NCBI GenBank assembly: GCA_025800105.1
Contig: JAOXSG010000213.1
Coordinates: forward strand, 1-44,233
Reading direction: 5' to 3'
Source: Cohaesibacter sp.
GTDB lineage: Bacteria; Pseudomonadota; Alphaproteobacteria; Rhizobiales; Cohaesibacteraceae
DNA length: 44,233 nucleotides
Made by a program: the position numbers and the translations under genes. A model generated the notes under the pieces. The model ran no database searches, was not told where the DNA came from, and saw only the letters and a list, made by a program, of their open reading frames with translations. Below are positions 25,113 through 32,929 of the stretch, piece after piece; the stretch's first letter is position 1, and each line of letters opens with the position of its first letter.

Positions 25113-25454
25113 TACTCAATGCAACATTTAGAGTGTGAGTTAGTGTCGCTATGTTTCCCAAAAAGGCGATGCAACAGCCAGTTGTTGCGAGAGATCAAAC
25201 ACCGATATGTTTGGATTGGTGCGGAGATGGTTCATGTGAGCCTGAAACGCACCAAAAGGCCGGGGGGATGGAACGGGGACGCGCAGCGGGTCCCCTTCCC
25301 AAGTGGTACAGGTGTAATACGCCTGTACACATCTTGCAAACAACAATGCAAATGAGCAGTGAAACACTGCGCCTCACATATTTACTCCGTGCAGAATGAT
25401 TTCCACTGACACGCCGTTTGGCTTCACAGATGCAACAGATACGCAAACCGTTCG
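25113..25454. other. Gene-free region with two GC-rich hairpins
   Basis: GGGGAC/GTCCCC (25275-25295) and GTACAGG/CCTGTAC (25306-25328) form two adjacent perfect stems. No T tract follows either. Short frames here have no ribosome binding sites or recognisable products. The hairpins could be a protein-binding or nick site, or part of an untranslated RNA. Confidence 0.4.
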
Positions 25455-26129
25455 TTACTTTTTCAAGAAGTCCTCAAACGAGCTAAAATTGCGCTGACCT
25501 TTAGATTTCTGCTTCTTACCCACGACAGTAAGATCGATACGTTTTTGGATAAACTGGGCAACCGCATCAAACCTATCAGAGCGTATCATATTCCATTTCG
25601 CGCCGAACTCTCTCTTGATGGCATTATAAAAAACGGGATATCGCATCTTGTCTTTACCGACTTCTGCTTTTTTAAATTCGTGATATCGGTCTATCAGGTA
25701 TTTAATATAGTTTCTCTGATCCACATTCTCAGCGATAGAGCCAGTGGGAACAATTGTCGGAGACTTTGCTTTACCTGTTGAGTTGATGACAAGAGTATTG
25801 GCAACAATCCCATTGCTCACACTACCTCCGATAGAAATGATATTATCGTTGCTGTCTGGCTTCTTAGTCATCGTTATTCCCCCCCAAATCGCTTCTTGTT
25901 TCAGATCTAACACTGCTTGCTTATCGATCTTCCCCGCCTCAATTTTCTGATGACAATTGCTGCATACAAGAATGAGGTTAGCAGCAGTATGGCTTTTCAC
26001 TTTTGCATAAGGTTCGATATGATGGACCTGCAACGTCGCAACATCACTTTCATCGCAGAACGGACAGCGTGAATTAAATTGCTGATAGATTTCTTTTTCC
26101 AAACGTTTAGGCAAAGCCTGACGGGACAT
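25455..26129 (-). CDS. HNH endonuclease
   Basis: The product is 224 residues. The HNH fold lies in residues 15-68: CPFCDES (first CxxC), LQVHHIEPYAK (HH), NLILVCSNCHQKIE (N, CxxC and H), giving both the zinc ribbon and the beta-beta-alpha metal active site. The C-terminal 150 residues are basic (a KKQKSKGQRNF end) and carry no recognised domain. It could be a restriction-type or homing-type nuclease. A LexA-type box stands 78 bases upstream of its start, shared with the divergent HEPN gene. Confidence 0.85.
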   Translation of the reverse strand: MSRQALPKRLEKEIYQQFNSRCPFCDESDVATLQVHHIEPYAKVKSHTAANLILVCSNCHQKIEAGKIDKQAVLDLKQEAIWGGITMTKKPDSNDNIISIGGSVSNGIVANTLVINSTGKAKSPTIVPTGSIAENVDQRNYIKYLIDRYHEFKKAEVGKDKMRYPVFYNAIKREFGAKWNMIRSDRFDAVAQFIQKRIDLTVVGKKQKSKGQRNFSSFEDFLKK

Positions 26130-26206
26130 TGCAAAAATCCTACATTTAAGAATTCAACTTATGTGTGTAAGTAAATAAAACAAACGCAGACCAAAAACAA
26201 TCAAAA

Positions 26207-26221
26207 GTTCATTTTTTGTTC
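26207..26221. promoter_or_regulatory. LexA-type SOS box (GTTC-N7-GTTC)
   Basis: GTTCATTTTTTGTTC matches exactly the direct-repeat consensus recognised by alphaproteobacterial LexA. It lies between the divergent HNH (start 26129) and HEPN (start 26310) genes, so either or both may be induced by DNA damage. Confidence 0.6.
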
Positions 26222-26309
26222 CAACCGCCTTAAAGATTGAAGAGTTGAAAATTCACAAAGCTGTTATTGAGCAAATTTTTGGTATTCTACTAATTAAGAA
26301 GAGAGCACT

Positions 26310-27212
26310 GTGAAACAAGATCCATTTGAAATGTCATTTGATGAGCGAAAGGTGGACCTGACGCTAAGAACATTCGTTGCAATTGCAGACAGCGATTACA
26401 TCACTGCAAGATGGGCATATTCTAATGCAATGACATTCCAGTTTTTCTGGGCTAGCGCTCAAGCGTTGGAAAAATATCTAAAAGCCTATCTGCTCATAAA
26501 TGATCTTTCTGTCAAAGAAAGTGGTCATGATCTACTTGATCTATATGAACGGGCAAAAAAAACGGCTCCTGTAGGTTCATTCGGGAAACACATTCAAATA
26601 CAGAATTCAAAAGCGCACGGCGTAGAAGAGTGGAATCGCCGAACAGTTCGGAAATTTCTAGAACATGTTAGTCATTTTGGGTCACCGGACGCCCGATATG
26701 GAATTTGGGGCACCCATCTGGATGGCCCTCTACTTCATGTATTAGATCAGTTAATACTTGAATTGCGTACTTTAATCGCCACAGATAACTGCCTTAAGAA
26801 AAACCTATTCACATTGTACCAAGAAGCCGCATGGCCACACCAGAGAATTACAAATCCTCCAAGCTGGATGATACACCCAGAGTTTTCGCTTGAGGCATTG
26901 TATACAAAGCAATATCACGTTGGACAAAATGATGAACTGCGGTCTGCATTTGTAAACAGAAACGTCGCGTTCTCACCTCAAACAGCAGAAGAGGGAGAAA
27001 CTTTTGAGGGTATGATTTTTATGGGGTCACCCTTTATTAATCACCTAATTCGATTTCGTAACCCCAAGCATTTTCACACAAAACCAACAGCTACCAATAC
27101 CCGCGCTATCAATAAATTGAAGCACTGGGTTTTAACAAACATAAAAATTGATCGGCATCTTCGGGATATAATCAACGATCCAAAATATAAAAACGGTCCG
27201 CCTGATACATAG
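26310..27212 (+). CDS. HEPN-domain protein
   Basis: The product is 300 residues. The N-terminal part (about 25-80) follows the HEPN pattern: SDYITARWAYSNAMTFQFFW, then AQALEKYLKAYLLIN and a GHDLLDLYERAKK segment. The remaining 200 residues are not recognised. The classical R-x4-H RNase motif is not evident, so this may be a nucleotide-binding or non-catalytic HEPN. It is divergent from the HNH gene with a LexA-type box between them. AAGAGAG precedes the start codon (GTG at 26310). Confidence 0.65.
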   Translation: MKQDPFEMSFDERKVDLTLRTFVAIADSDYITARWAYSNAMTFQFFWASAQALEKYLKAYLLINDLSVKESGHDLLDLYERAKKTAPVGSFGKHIQIQNSKAHGVEEWNRRTVRKFLEHVSHFGSPDARYGIWGTHLDGPLLHVLDQLILELRTLIATDNCLKKNLFTLYQEAAWPHQRITNPPSWMIHPEFSLEALYTKQYHVGQNDELRSAFVNRNVAFSPQTAEEGETFEGMIFMGSPFINHLIRFRNPKHFHTKPTATNTRAINKLKHWVLTNIKIDRHLRDIINDPKYKNGPPDT

Positions 27213-27472
27213 AAAATTCATCCTATTAACTACACAAATGCACAGCCATCAAGACTGGTGCCAATTAATCTCGAGAGAGCGCAGAGTTATAAAAATAATG
27301 CATTCCGCAAAGCGCCTTCCATATTCATTTGTATAGTAAACACAAGGCGAAAGCAAAAATGAAAACATTTCATTGACAAAAAATTAATAAAACTTTAACC
27401 ATAACAAGTAAATCAAAATTAATACTAATATCAGATAAGTAAATACAACGAATTCATATTTGGTTTTGCGTA

Positions 27473-27883
27473 ATGAATGTCATTCAGTTCCCAAGCTCAT
27501 ACTCTAAGCAAGAGATTCCCGAGTCTCCTGCAGAGCGCTCTACGATCGGAAAAATTAGAAATTTATTCCATAAGGCACTGGATGCATACGAGCTAAGAAG
27601 TCGAACAAAATCAAATGACAAATTCCGCAAACAGTGTACGATCTACGATACTGAGCGTGATTTTGGTGATATCTTGGTTGGAGACTTGGATCTTGTAAAG
27701 GCCTTTTCCAGAATCACAAATGGCTCGTACGAGAAAGCCTGCCCGAACGCCAGATATAGAGTGAAAGATCATTCAGAAGGAGTTCTTGCGGGTGATGAAA
27801 ACGCTGTCTATAAATGGAAAATCATCCATGACACCTCCAAAGATGGAAGTCCTATCAAGCTTCTGCACATGAGCTTGATGTAA
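27473..27883 (+). CDS. Hypothetical protein upstream of the Panacea module
   Basis: The product is 136 residues, basic, soluble, without signal peptide. The ending (DENAVYKWKIIHDTSKDGSP) resembles no family I can name. A TTGACA at 27373-27378 about 95 bases upstream offers a -35 element. The gene converges on the membrane-toxin gene with only two bases between the stop codons. It may be an independent cargo gene. Confidence 0.5.
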   Translation: MNVIQFPSSYSKQEIPESPAERSTIGKIRNLFHKALDAYELRSRTKSNDKFRKQCTIYDTERDFGDILVGDLDLVKAFSRITNGSYEKACPNARYRVKDHSEGVLAGDENAVYKWKIIHDTSKDGSPIKLLHMSLM

Positions 27884-27885
27884 GG

Positions 27886-28344
27886 CTAGCTGTCCGTTTT
27901 TCGGGCATTAAAGAGCCCTCTCAAAACATAGCCTATCAGTGCCAAACTTCCTCCAACGACACTTACACCGACAGAAGACAACACCGCCGCATCCAATTGA
28001 AAATCATTCCCTACGGTGCCGCTTAAAATCAGAATATAGAAGTAAGACAGGATAACTGAAAGCGTCCCTAGTCCTACTGCAACAGGCATCCATCCCCTGA
28101 TACTATTTTCCTTTCGCGCTGCTTTTAAGTCTTCACTGTACTTCTCAAGGCGTGTAGTATGAAGCTCTCTCTCTCTCTTTAGTTCTTCACGAGAATTACG
28201 TATATTCCGGCGGTGGGTATCAATTGATATCAACTCGGCGGTTTGAGTTTGCCGACGCCCCAACTCATCTACCGCAGCAGGTCTTCGATCTAGTTTCGAA
28301 AACACTTCCTCTACCCAGGCACTATTATCCTGCTGTGCATTCAT
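27886..28344 (-). CDS. Membrane protein, probable toxin partner of the Panacea antitoxin
   Basis: The product is 152 residues from the ATG at 28342-28344, preceded by GGGGGA; an in-frame TTG at 28356 lacks such a site. A charged coiled-coil N-terminus (about 30-85) precedes two membrane helices (about 86-108 and 119-140). It begins 24 bases after the stop of the Panacea-like gene. Panacea antitoxins are known to pair with many unrelated toxins, including small membrane-acting ones. This protein has that size, topology and position. Toxicity is inferred. Confidence 0.55.
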   Translation of the reverse strand: MNAQQDNSAWVEEVFSKLDRRPAAVDELGRRQTQTAELISIDTHRRNIRNSREELKRERELHTTRLEKYSEDLKAARKENSIRGWMPVAVGLGTLSVILSYFYILILSGTVGNDFQLDAAVLSSVGVSVVGGSLALIGYVLRGLFNARKTDS

Positions 28345-28367
28345 GGTATCCCCCAACGACGTATAAT

Positions 28368-28919
28368 CTACGCAGCTTCATCTGTGTTATGATTATCGAT
28401 AGATATCTCTGAGATATCTTCCAGCCGCTTTATGATATCCGCTTCGGGGTAACTTCGTTGCTGTCGGTTTGAAAGTCTTTGATACTCAAAATTCCAATTT
28501 TCTGCGGAACCTCGTGTTAACTTCGAAAGAGCTGAGCAAGAAGGCTTATACTTTAGGAACATATCGGCTACGGTACGAACCGTCTTTTCTGCTCTAGGAT
28601 CAAGCTCGACTTGGATCACTTCTTCAGAAGCTAAAAAAACATCTAAGCTATCGCCGTCTGAAATTGCGCGATTTACGGGACGATCACCATAATAAATAAG
28701 AGCATTTTCCAAAGATCGGAAAATGGGCTCAAATTCATTATATGTCAATTCTTCATCGACGAGCCGTTCACCATGTAACTTGCGATGTATAGCGTGAGAG
28801 ATGACCACCAATTTCTGCAGCTCTAATGAGTACAAATAAGTTTGTTTGCCAAAACGCTCTCGATACTCGAATACAAGCTCCAACAAGCGATTTGCGATTT
28901 GTCTCGTAGAGTAGGCCAT
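28368..28919 (-). CDS. Panacea-domain (DUF4065/SocA-like) antitoxin candidate
   Basis: The product is 183 residues from the ATG at 28917-28919, preceded by GGAAG. The N-terminal half follows the Panacea pattern: an initial helix (STRQIANRLLELVFEYRE), LYSLELQKLVVISHAIHRKL, the GERLVDEELTYNEFEPIF phrase and a second helix ending YYGDRPV. Panacea proteins serve as antitoxins for diverse toxins and derive from the SocA/GepA family. It is upstream of, and probably co-transcribed with, the two-helix membrane protein. Confidence 0.65.
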   Translation of the reverse strand: MAYSTRQIANRLLELVFEYRERFGKQTYLYSLELQKLVVISHAIHRKLHGERLVDEELTYNEFEPIFRSLENALIYYGDRPVNRAISDGDSLDVFLASEEVIQVELDPRAEKTVRTVADMFLKYKPSCSALSKLTRGSAENWNFEYQRLSNRQQRSYPEADIIKRLEDISEISIDNHNTDEAA

Positions 28920-29048
28920 TAGAGCTTCCAATCACATCCTTAGATTGAAATGACGGTATTAGATTCGATTATAAGTGTTAAGGTTAATATTGTATTAACG
29001 ATTAGGTTGTGAAAAAAGTAATAGATACTTCCTGTTTTATGATTACAT

Positions 29049-29077
29049 TATAATATATATTTGTTCACATTTTGTTC
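29049..29077 (+). promoter_or_regulatory. Promoter -10 (TATAAT) followed by a LexA-type SOS box
   Basis: TATAAT at 29049-29054 is followed at 29063-29077 by GTTCACATTTTGTTC, an exact GTTC-N7-GTTC box. A repressor there would cover the transcription start. The unit downstream is the small gene at 29277 and the integrase; the Panacea gene lies on the other side. No good -35 is visible. The rest of the gap 28920-29276 holds a hairpin (CACCC/GGGTG around TTTTT, 29246-29260) directly before the ribosome binding site of the small gene. Confidence 0.55.
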
Positions 29078-29276
29078 TTCTCATTTATTTAAAGCTGTGT
29101 TATAATTCCTCGATCAACGGCATAATTGCGTCTGCATGTCTTGTGATAAAGATTTAAATCACTACATCAAATAGATACGGGATCATACAGCGTAGAGCTT
29201 AGCTCCGCTGTTACCCGTTGATTTTCCAAAACCAAAACATTTATACACCCTTTTTGGGTGAGAGGAGGAGTATGTC

Positions 29277-29462
29277 TTGATACCTGAAAATGACAAATAT
29301 CTCGTGCACCTAAAACACTTAGACCTGCCACACGACAAAAAACTTGATCTGATACAGACTGTCAGAAATATTTTCCAAAATGCCATTGATCGGCATTTTG
29401 GCGAAGATCCAGTACAAACCGTTCTTGAATTGAAAGCTGAAAAGCGTGCAATCAAGCCATAG
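29277..29462 (+). CDS. Small conserved protein encoded just upstream of the serine integrase
   Basis: The product is 61 residues. The start is TTG at 29277, seven bases after GGAGGAG; a nearer ATG at 29272 is followed by one sense codon and a stop (ATG TCT TGA). The phrase LDLPHDKKLDLIQTVRNIF and the ending HFGEDPVQTVLELK are typical of a small family that I associate with the region in front of large serine recombinases in alphaproteobacteria. A directionality factor or integrase partner is a reasonable guess, unproven. It is 81 bases before the integrase. Confidence 0.65.
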   Translation: MIPENDKYLVHLKHLDLPHDKKLDLIQTVRNIFQNAIDRHFGEDPVQTVLELKAEKRAIKP

Positions 29463-29543
29463 CCTGTGCTAGAATCATAAAAATCATCCAGACAATTTAT
29501 CAGCCCCGTATCCCTTGAAAGGAGACACGAGAGAGGAGTCCCA

Positions 29544-31145
29544 ATGCCATCAAGCTATCAAATTCCTGCTGTCATCTATTGCCGCGTTTCAGACGCCAAG
29601 CAAATACGTGATGGCAACGGTCTAGAATCACAAGAAACCAGATGTCGCGAATATGCTCGGCATCGAAATTACGCCGTTCAATCTGTCTTTAAAGATGATA
29701 TGAGCGGTCGTTCAATTGAGCGGCCTGCCATGAAAGAAATGCTATCCTATTTGAGGAGACGGCGTTCTCAAGGTTATGTAGTAATTATCGATGATATATC
29801 GCGTTTAGCGAGAGGCCTAGAAGCCCACCTAAGCTTGCGCAACTCTATTGAAGAAGCTGGTGGCAAACTAGAATCTCCTTCTATTGAATTTGGTCAGGAC
29901 TCAGACTCAATTCTGGTTGAGAATTTACTTGCCTCTGTTGCGCAGCATCATCGTGAAAAGAACGGTGAGCAGACGAAAAACCGTATGCGTGCTCGCATGC
30001 AAAATGGCTTTTGGGCGTTTCAGAGCCCTGTAGGATACGAATACAAGCGTGCGCCCGGCGGCGGCAAAATACTGGTTCGAAAAGAACCGGAAGCATCCTT
30101 GGTAATAGAAGCCTTTGAAAGTTTCGCCAGCGGGCGCTTTCAATCGACATTAGAGGTGCATCGTTTCCTCGAAGTTAAACCGGAATTTCCAAGGCGCGCT
30201 AACGGTCTGCCCTTCCAAACAGTATATGACATGCTACAGCGCCCCATATATGCGGGCTTTATCCATCACGAGGACTGGGGCATTAACATGATAGCCGCCC
30301 AGCACGAAGCGCTCATTAGCTATGAGACCTTTCTCAAAGTGCAAGAGCGCATGAACCAAAGGGCAAAGGCACCAGCACGTAAAGACTTGCATGAAGACTT
30401 CCCCCTTCGAGGCTTCGTGTGCTGTGGTCACTGTAATCAGCCATACACAGCCGCGTGGACGAAGGGTAGGAGCTCGTATTACCCTTATTATTTGTGTGAC
30501 ACAAAAGGCTGTATTGCCTATCGAAAATCTGTTCGCAGAGCTGATCTCGAAGGGGAATTTGAAGGCCTCTTGAAAAAACTCGAACCGAGTGAAGAGCTTT
30601 TTCATCTGTCTTTCCACCTGTTCAAGGACATGTGGGAGGGCAAAATGAAGTCCGTAAACAAGCATAAACAGCACATGGAAAAGGAAATCCAAAACACCGA
30701 CAAAGAGGTAGAAAACTACCTTTCCCGCATTGTAGAAGCCAGTCATCCTCGCGTCATCTCTACCTATGAAAAGAAGATAGATTCTCTTGAATCGAGGAAG
30801 CGGCTATTGCAGGAGAAAATCCAAAACTGTGGCCGTGCGACACAAGACCCTAGTGGAGTTTATCGAACCGCCTTTGAATTCCTAAAAAGCCCAATGAATC
30901 TATGGGTTTCAGACAAGTTTGAAGACAAAAGAGCGGTCTTAAAGCTCGTTTTTGCCGAGCAACTAAGCTATGTTCGTGGAGAGGGTTATCGAACCGCAAA
31001 AACCTCGCTACCATTTACACTTACGAGCAATTTAGGGTCGAAAAAAAGGATGGTGGGCGTAACTGGGATTGAACCAGTGACCCCTTCGATGTCAACGAAG
31101 TGCTCTCCCGCTGAGCTATACGCCCATCCTGTCGGCAGTGTTTAA
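29544..31145 (+). CDS. Large serine integrase (recombinase family protein) of the element
   Basis: The product is 533 residues in the integrated state. The resolvase domain (about 8-150) has catalytic Ser16 in IYCRVSD and the segments SGRSIERPAM and IIDDISRLARG. A recombinase domain follows, then a zinc ribbon (CCGHCNQPY and LCDTKGC, about 290-330), then a coiled coil (about 360-430). Residues from 506 on (VTGIEPVTPSMS and beyond) are encoded by the host tRNA-Val gene read antisense; the natural 29-residue end sits at 5564-5653. It lies at the right border and presumably performs integration and, with a helper, excision. A LexA-type box lies upstream. Confidence 0.92.
   Translation: MPSSYQIPAVIYCRVSDAKQIRDGNGLESQETRCREYARHRNYAVQSVFKDDMSGRSIERPAMKEMLSYLRRRRSQGYVVIIDDISRLARGLEAHLSLRNSIEEAGGKLESPSIEFGQDSDSILVENLLASVAQHHREKNGEQTKNRMRARMQNGFWAFQSPVGYEYKRAPGGGKILVRKEPEASLVIEAFESFASGRFQSTLEVHRFLEVKPEFPRRANGLPFQTVYDMLQRPIYAGFIHHEDWGINMIAAQHEALISYETFLKVQERMNQRAKAPARKDLHEDFPLRGFVCCGHCNQPYTAAWTKGRSSYYPYYLCDTKGCIAYRKSVRRADLEGEFEGLLKKLEPSEELFHLSFHLFKDMWEGKMKSVNKHKQHMEKEIQNTDKEVENYLSRIVEASHPRVISTYEKKIDSLESRKRLLQEKIQNCGRATQDPSGVYRTAFEFLKSPMNLWVSDKFEDKRAVLKLVFAEQLSYVRGEGYRTAKTSLPFTLTSNLGSKKRMVGVTGIEPVTPSMSTKCSPAELYAHPVGSV
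31045..31059. repeat. Right attachment core (attR) of the element
   Basis: AAAGGATGGTGGGCG, identical to 5550-5564. It overlaps both the 3' end of tRNA-Val (31051 onwards) and codons 501-505 of the integrase gene. Confidence 0.85.
31051..31125 (-). tRNA. tRNA-Val (anticodon GAC)
   Basis: 75 bases including encoded CCA. The acceptor stem is GGGCGTA/TACGCCC with discriminator A, the D arm is GCTC/GAGC, the anticodon stem is CTTCG/CGAAG around loop TTGACAT (GAC), and the T arm is ACTGG/CCAGT around TTCAATC. The gene is intact after integration because the element carries a copy of the 3' end. It lies entirely antisense to the last codons of the integrase frame. Confidence 0.95.
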
Positions 31146-31234
31146 TGCCTTGCGGTGAAAAGGGTTCTACTTTCCAAAAGAGCCAAATGCAAGCCCCTTT
31201 GTGGGAAAAGTCCCCAATAAGATATCCATAAGAC

Positions 31235-31259
31235 AAAAGCCCGCTGATGGCGGGCTTTT
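31235..31259 (-). terminator. Terminator after cpdR
   Basis: AAAAGCCCGC and GCGGGCTTTT around a four-base loop form a hairpin with T tracts on both strands. It lies 38 bases past the cpdR stop. Confidence 0.8.
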
Positions 31260-31296
31260 ATCGGATGAGTTTGCTTTAAAGGGAGCGGTTTGGGGC

Positions 31297-31656
31297 TTAT
31301 GCCGCCAGCATTTTGCCCACTTCATTGACCAGATCGCGCAGGTGAAAGGGTTTGGAGAGAACCTTGGCGTCTTTGGGAGCCTGAGAATCGGGGTTCAGGG
31401 CAACGGCGGCAAACCCTGTGATGAACATCACTTTCAGATCCGGGTCCAGTTCCGTTGCGCGGCGTGCCAATTCAATGCCATCCATTTCGGGCATCACAAT
31501 GTCGGTCAAAAGCAGGGTGAATGGTTCTTCCCTCAAGCGGTCATAAGCGCTTTTGCCATTGTCATACGACACCACTTCATAGCCTGCATTTTGTAGCGCA
31601 CGCGCCAAAAAGCGGCGCATATCATTGTCATCTTCTGCCAGCAAAATTTGCGACAT
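31297..31656 (-). CDS. cpdR: Single-domain response regulator CpdR
   Basis: The product is 119 residues from the ATG at 31654-31656 (MSQILLAEDDNDMRRFLARA); an extended frame upstream has no such match. It is a receiver domain only: acidic pair EDD at 9-11, phospho-acceptor Asp52 in LLLTDIVMPEMDG, switch Thr in FITGFAA and Lys in VLSKPFHLRDL. CpdR, when unphosphorylated, directs ClpXP to the pole and primes proteolysis of cell-cycle factors in Caulobacter and relatives. The CckA-ChpT phosphorelay controls it. It ends in a terminator and lies next to the tRNA-Val target site. Confidence 0.88.
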   Translation of the reverse strand: MSQILLAEDDNDMRRFLARALQNAGYEVVSYDNGKSAYDRLREEPFTLLLTDIVMPEMDGIELARRATELDPDLKVMFITGFAAVALNPDSQAPKDAKVLSKPFHLRDLVNEVGKMLAA

Positions 31657-31912
31657 CACATTCCGTCCTAGCCGTTGCCAATCTCGATAATTTAACACCC
31701 TATCTGACTGCAAAGGGGTAAAAATCCGGTGAATTCTATTCTGATTCCTGTTCAATCGATAGTTTTTTGCAAAGCTGAACAGCTTTTAACTCCCTTTTTA
31801 CCATCGAATGAGCTAGGCTGAGTATAAGAGCTGTGCGCTTTGCCAGATGGTAAAAAAAACAGGAAATGCAAAAGCAGCTTTGTTTTTCCTTTATAGATTT
31901 AAAGTGTTCCGA

Positions 31913-32806
31913 ATGGATTTTGAACCCCAAAACGATCTTACAGACGCCTATAGCCTTTTAAATGATGGCTTATATGCGTCGCCTTTTTTGTTCAATTCTC
32001 CTCATTCGGGGCGCTGCTATAGTGATGGCTTTCGAAAGGCCAGCAAGCTGGATGAGATCCAATTGCGCACATCGGAAGATGCGTTCATTGATCTGATTTT
32101 TGCTGATTTGCCCGCATTGGGGCTGCCGTTCATGATGGCCAATTTTCCTCGGGCCTATCTGGATCTTAATCGCGAGCCTTATGAGCTGGATCCAACCATG
32201 TTTTGTGAGCCTTTGCCCTCTTACGTCAAAAGTCAGACCCCACGGGTTGGCTCAGGGCTGGGGACCATTGCGCGTATTGTCTCTGAGAATCAGGAAATTT
32301 ATCGTCATAAATTGACGTTGCAAGATGCGCTGGATCGGATTGAGCTTTATTATAAGCCCTATCATAAAATGTTGCGTCATCAATTGGCACGCATTCATGT
32401 CAAGCATGGATATGCCTGTCTGATTGATTGCCATTCCATGCCATCGCGTATTTTCCGTCATTTGCCAGAGGGGCAACAGCCCGATATCATTTTGGGCGAC
32501 CGCTATGGAATGGCGTGCCATAATGATTTGACAGAGGCGGCTTATGAGATACTGAGCGATCTGGGTTTTCGGGTGGCTTTGAACAATCCTTATGCGGGGG
32601 GCTTTATCACCCAGCATTATGGGCGGCCTGCCAAAGGATTGCACGCTTTGCAGATCGAGTTGAATCGTGCGCTTTATATGAATGAAGAGACGATACAGCC
32701 GAATAAGGACTTTTTCGCCCTGCAAAAACAGATGGCGTCTTTCTCGCAAAGTCTTAGCCAATGCGGCCATCAGCTCTTTCGTCCTGCTGAGGCGGCGGCT
32801 GAATAA
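31913..32806 (+). CDS. N-formylglutamate amidohydrolase family protein
   Basis: The product is 297 residues from the ATG at 31913 (MDFEPQNDLTDAYS). The family motifs are FNSPHSGRCY near the N-terminus, an acidic/arginine-rich YLDLNREPYELDP segment and the metal-binding DCHSMPSR. The enzyme class hydrolyses N-formyl-L-glutamate to formate and glutamate, last step of one histidine-degradation route, but no hut genes are nearby, so the substrate may differ. It is divergent from cpdR. Confidence 0.88.
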   Translation: MDFEPQNDLTDAYSLLNDGLYASPFLFNSPHSGRCYSDGFRKASKLDEIQLRTSEDAFIDLIFADLPALGLPFMMANFPRAYLDLNREPYELDPTMFCEPLPSYVKSQTPRVGSGLGTIARIVSENQEIYRHKLTLQDALDRIELYYKPYHKMLRHQLARIHVKHGYACLIDCHSMPSRIFRHLPEGQQPDIILGDRYGMACHNDLTEAAYEILSDLGFRVALNNPYAGGFITQHYGRPAKGLHALQIELNRALYMNEETIQPNKDFFALQKQMASFSQSLSQCGHQLFRPAEAAAE

Positions 32807-32929
32807 TATCAGCTTCAAGCAGATTCTCTTTTTAGATTTATCCTGTTCTGCTGTTCTGAGCGGCTGCAAAGCTGCTTCTGATGCTTTGTGCTTTGCCTGA
32901 AATCAGGTAAACATGACTGAAAAGAGGAA

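Larger units (their letters stand above)
5550..31059. mobile_element. Integrative mobilizable element (about 25.5 kb) in the 3' end of tRNA-Val(GAC)
   Basis: Both boundaries carry the 15-bp repeat AAAGGATGGTGGGCG, which covers the last nine bases of the tRNA-Val gene (including CCA) plus six bases beyond. The integrase is at the right end; MobC-like protein and relaxase at the left end; a VirD4-type coupling protein is in the middle. No VirB4, pilin or other type IV secretion component is recognisable, so the element is classed as mobilizable rather than self-conjugative. Joining the ends at the core restores a continuous integrase reading frame, independent support for the limits. Cargo is defence, toxin-antitoxin and antirestriction genes. 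Confidence 0.88.

Noticed and set aside
31060-31145. Apparent conserved C-terminal motif GVTGIEPVTPSMS in the integrase
   Set aside because: It is the translation of tRNA-Val read antisense, not a selected domain.
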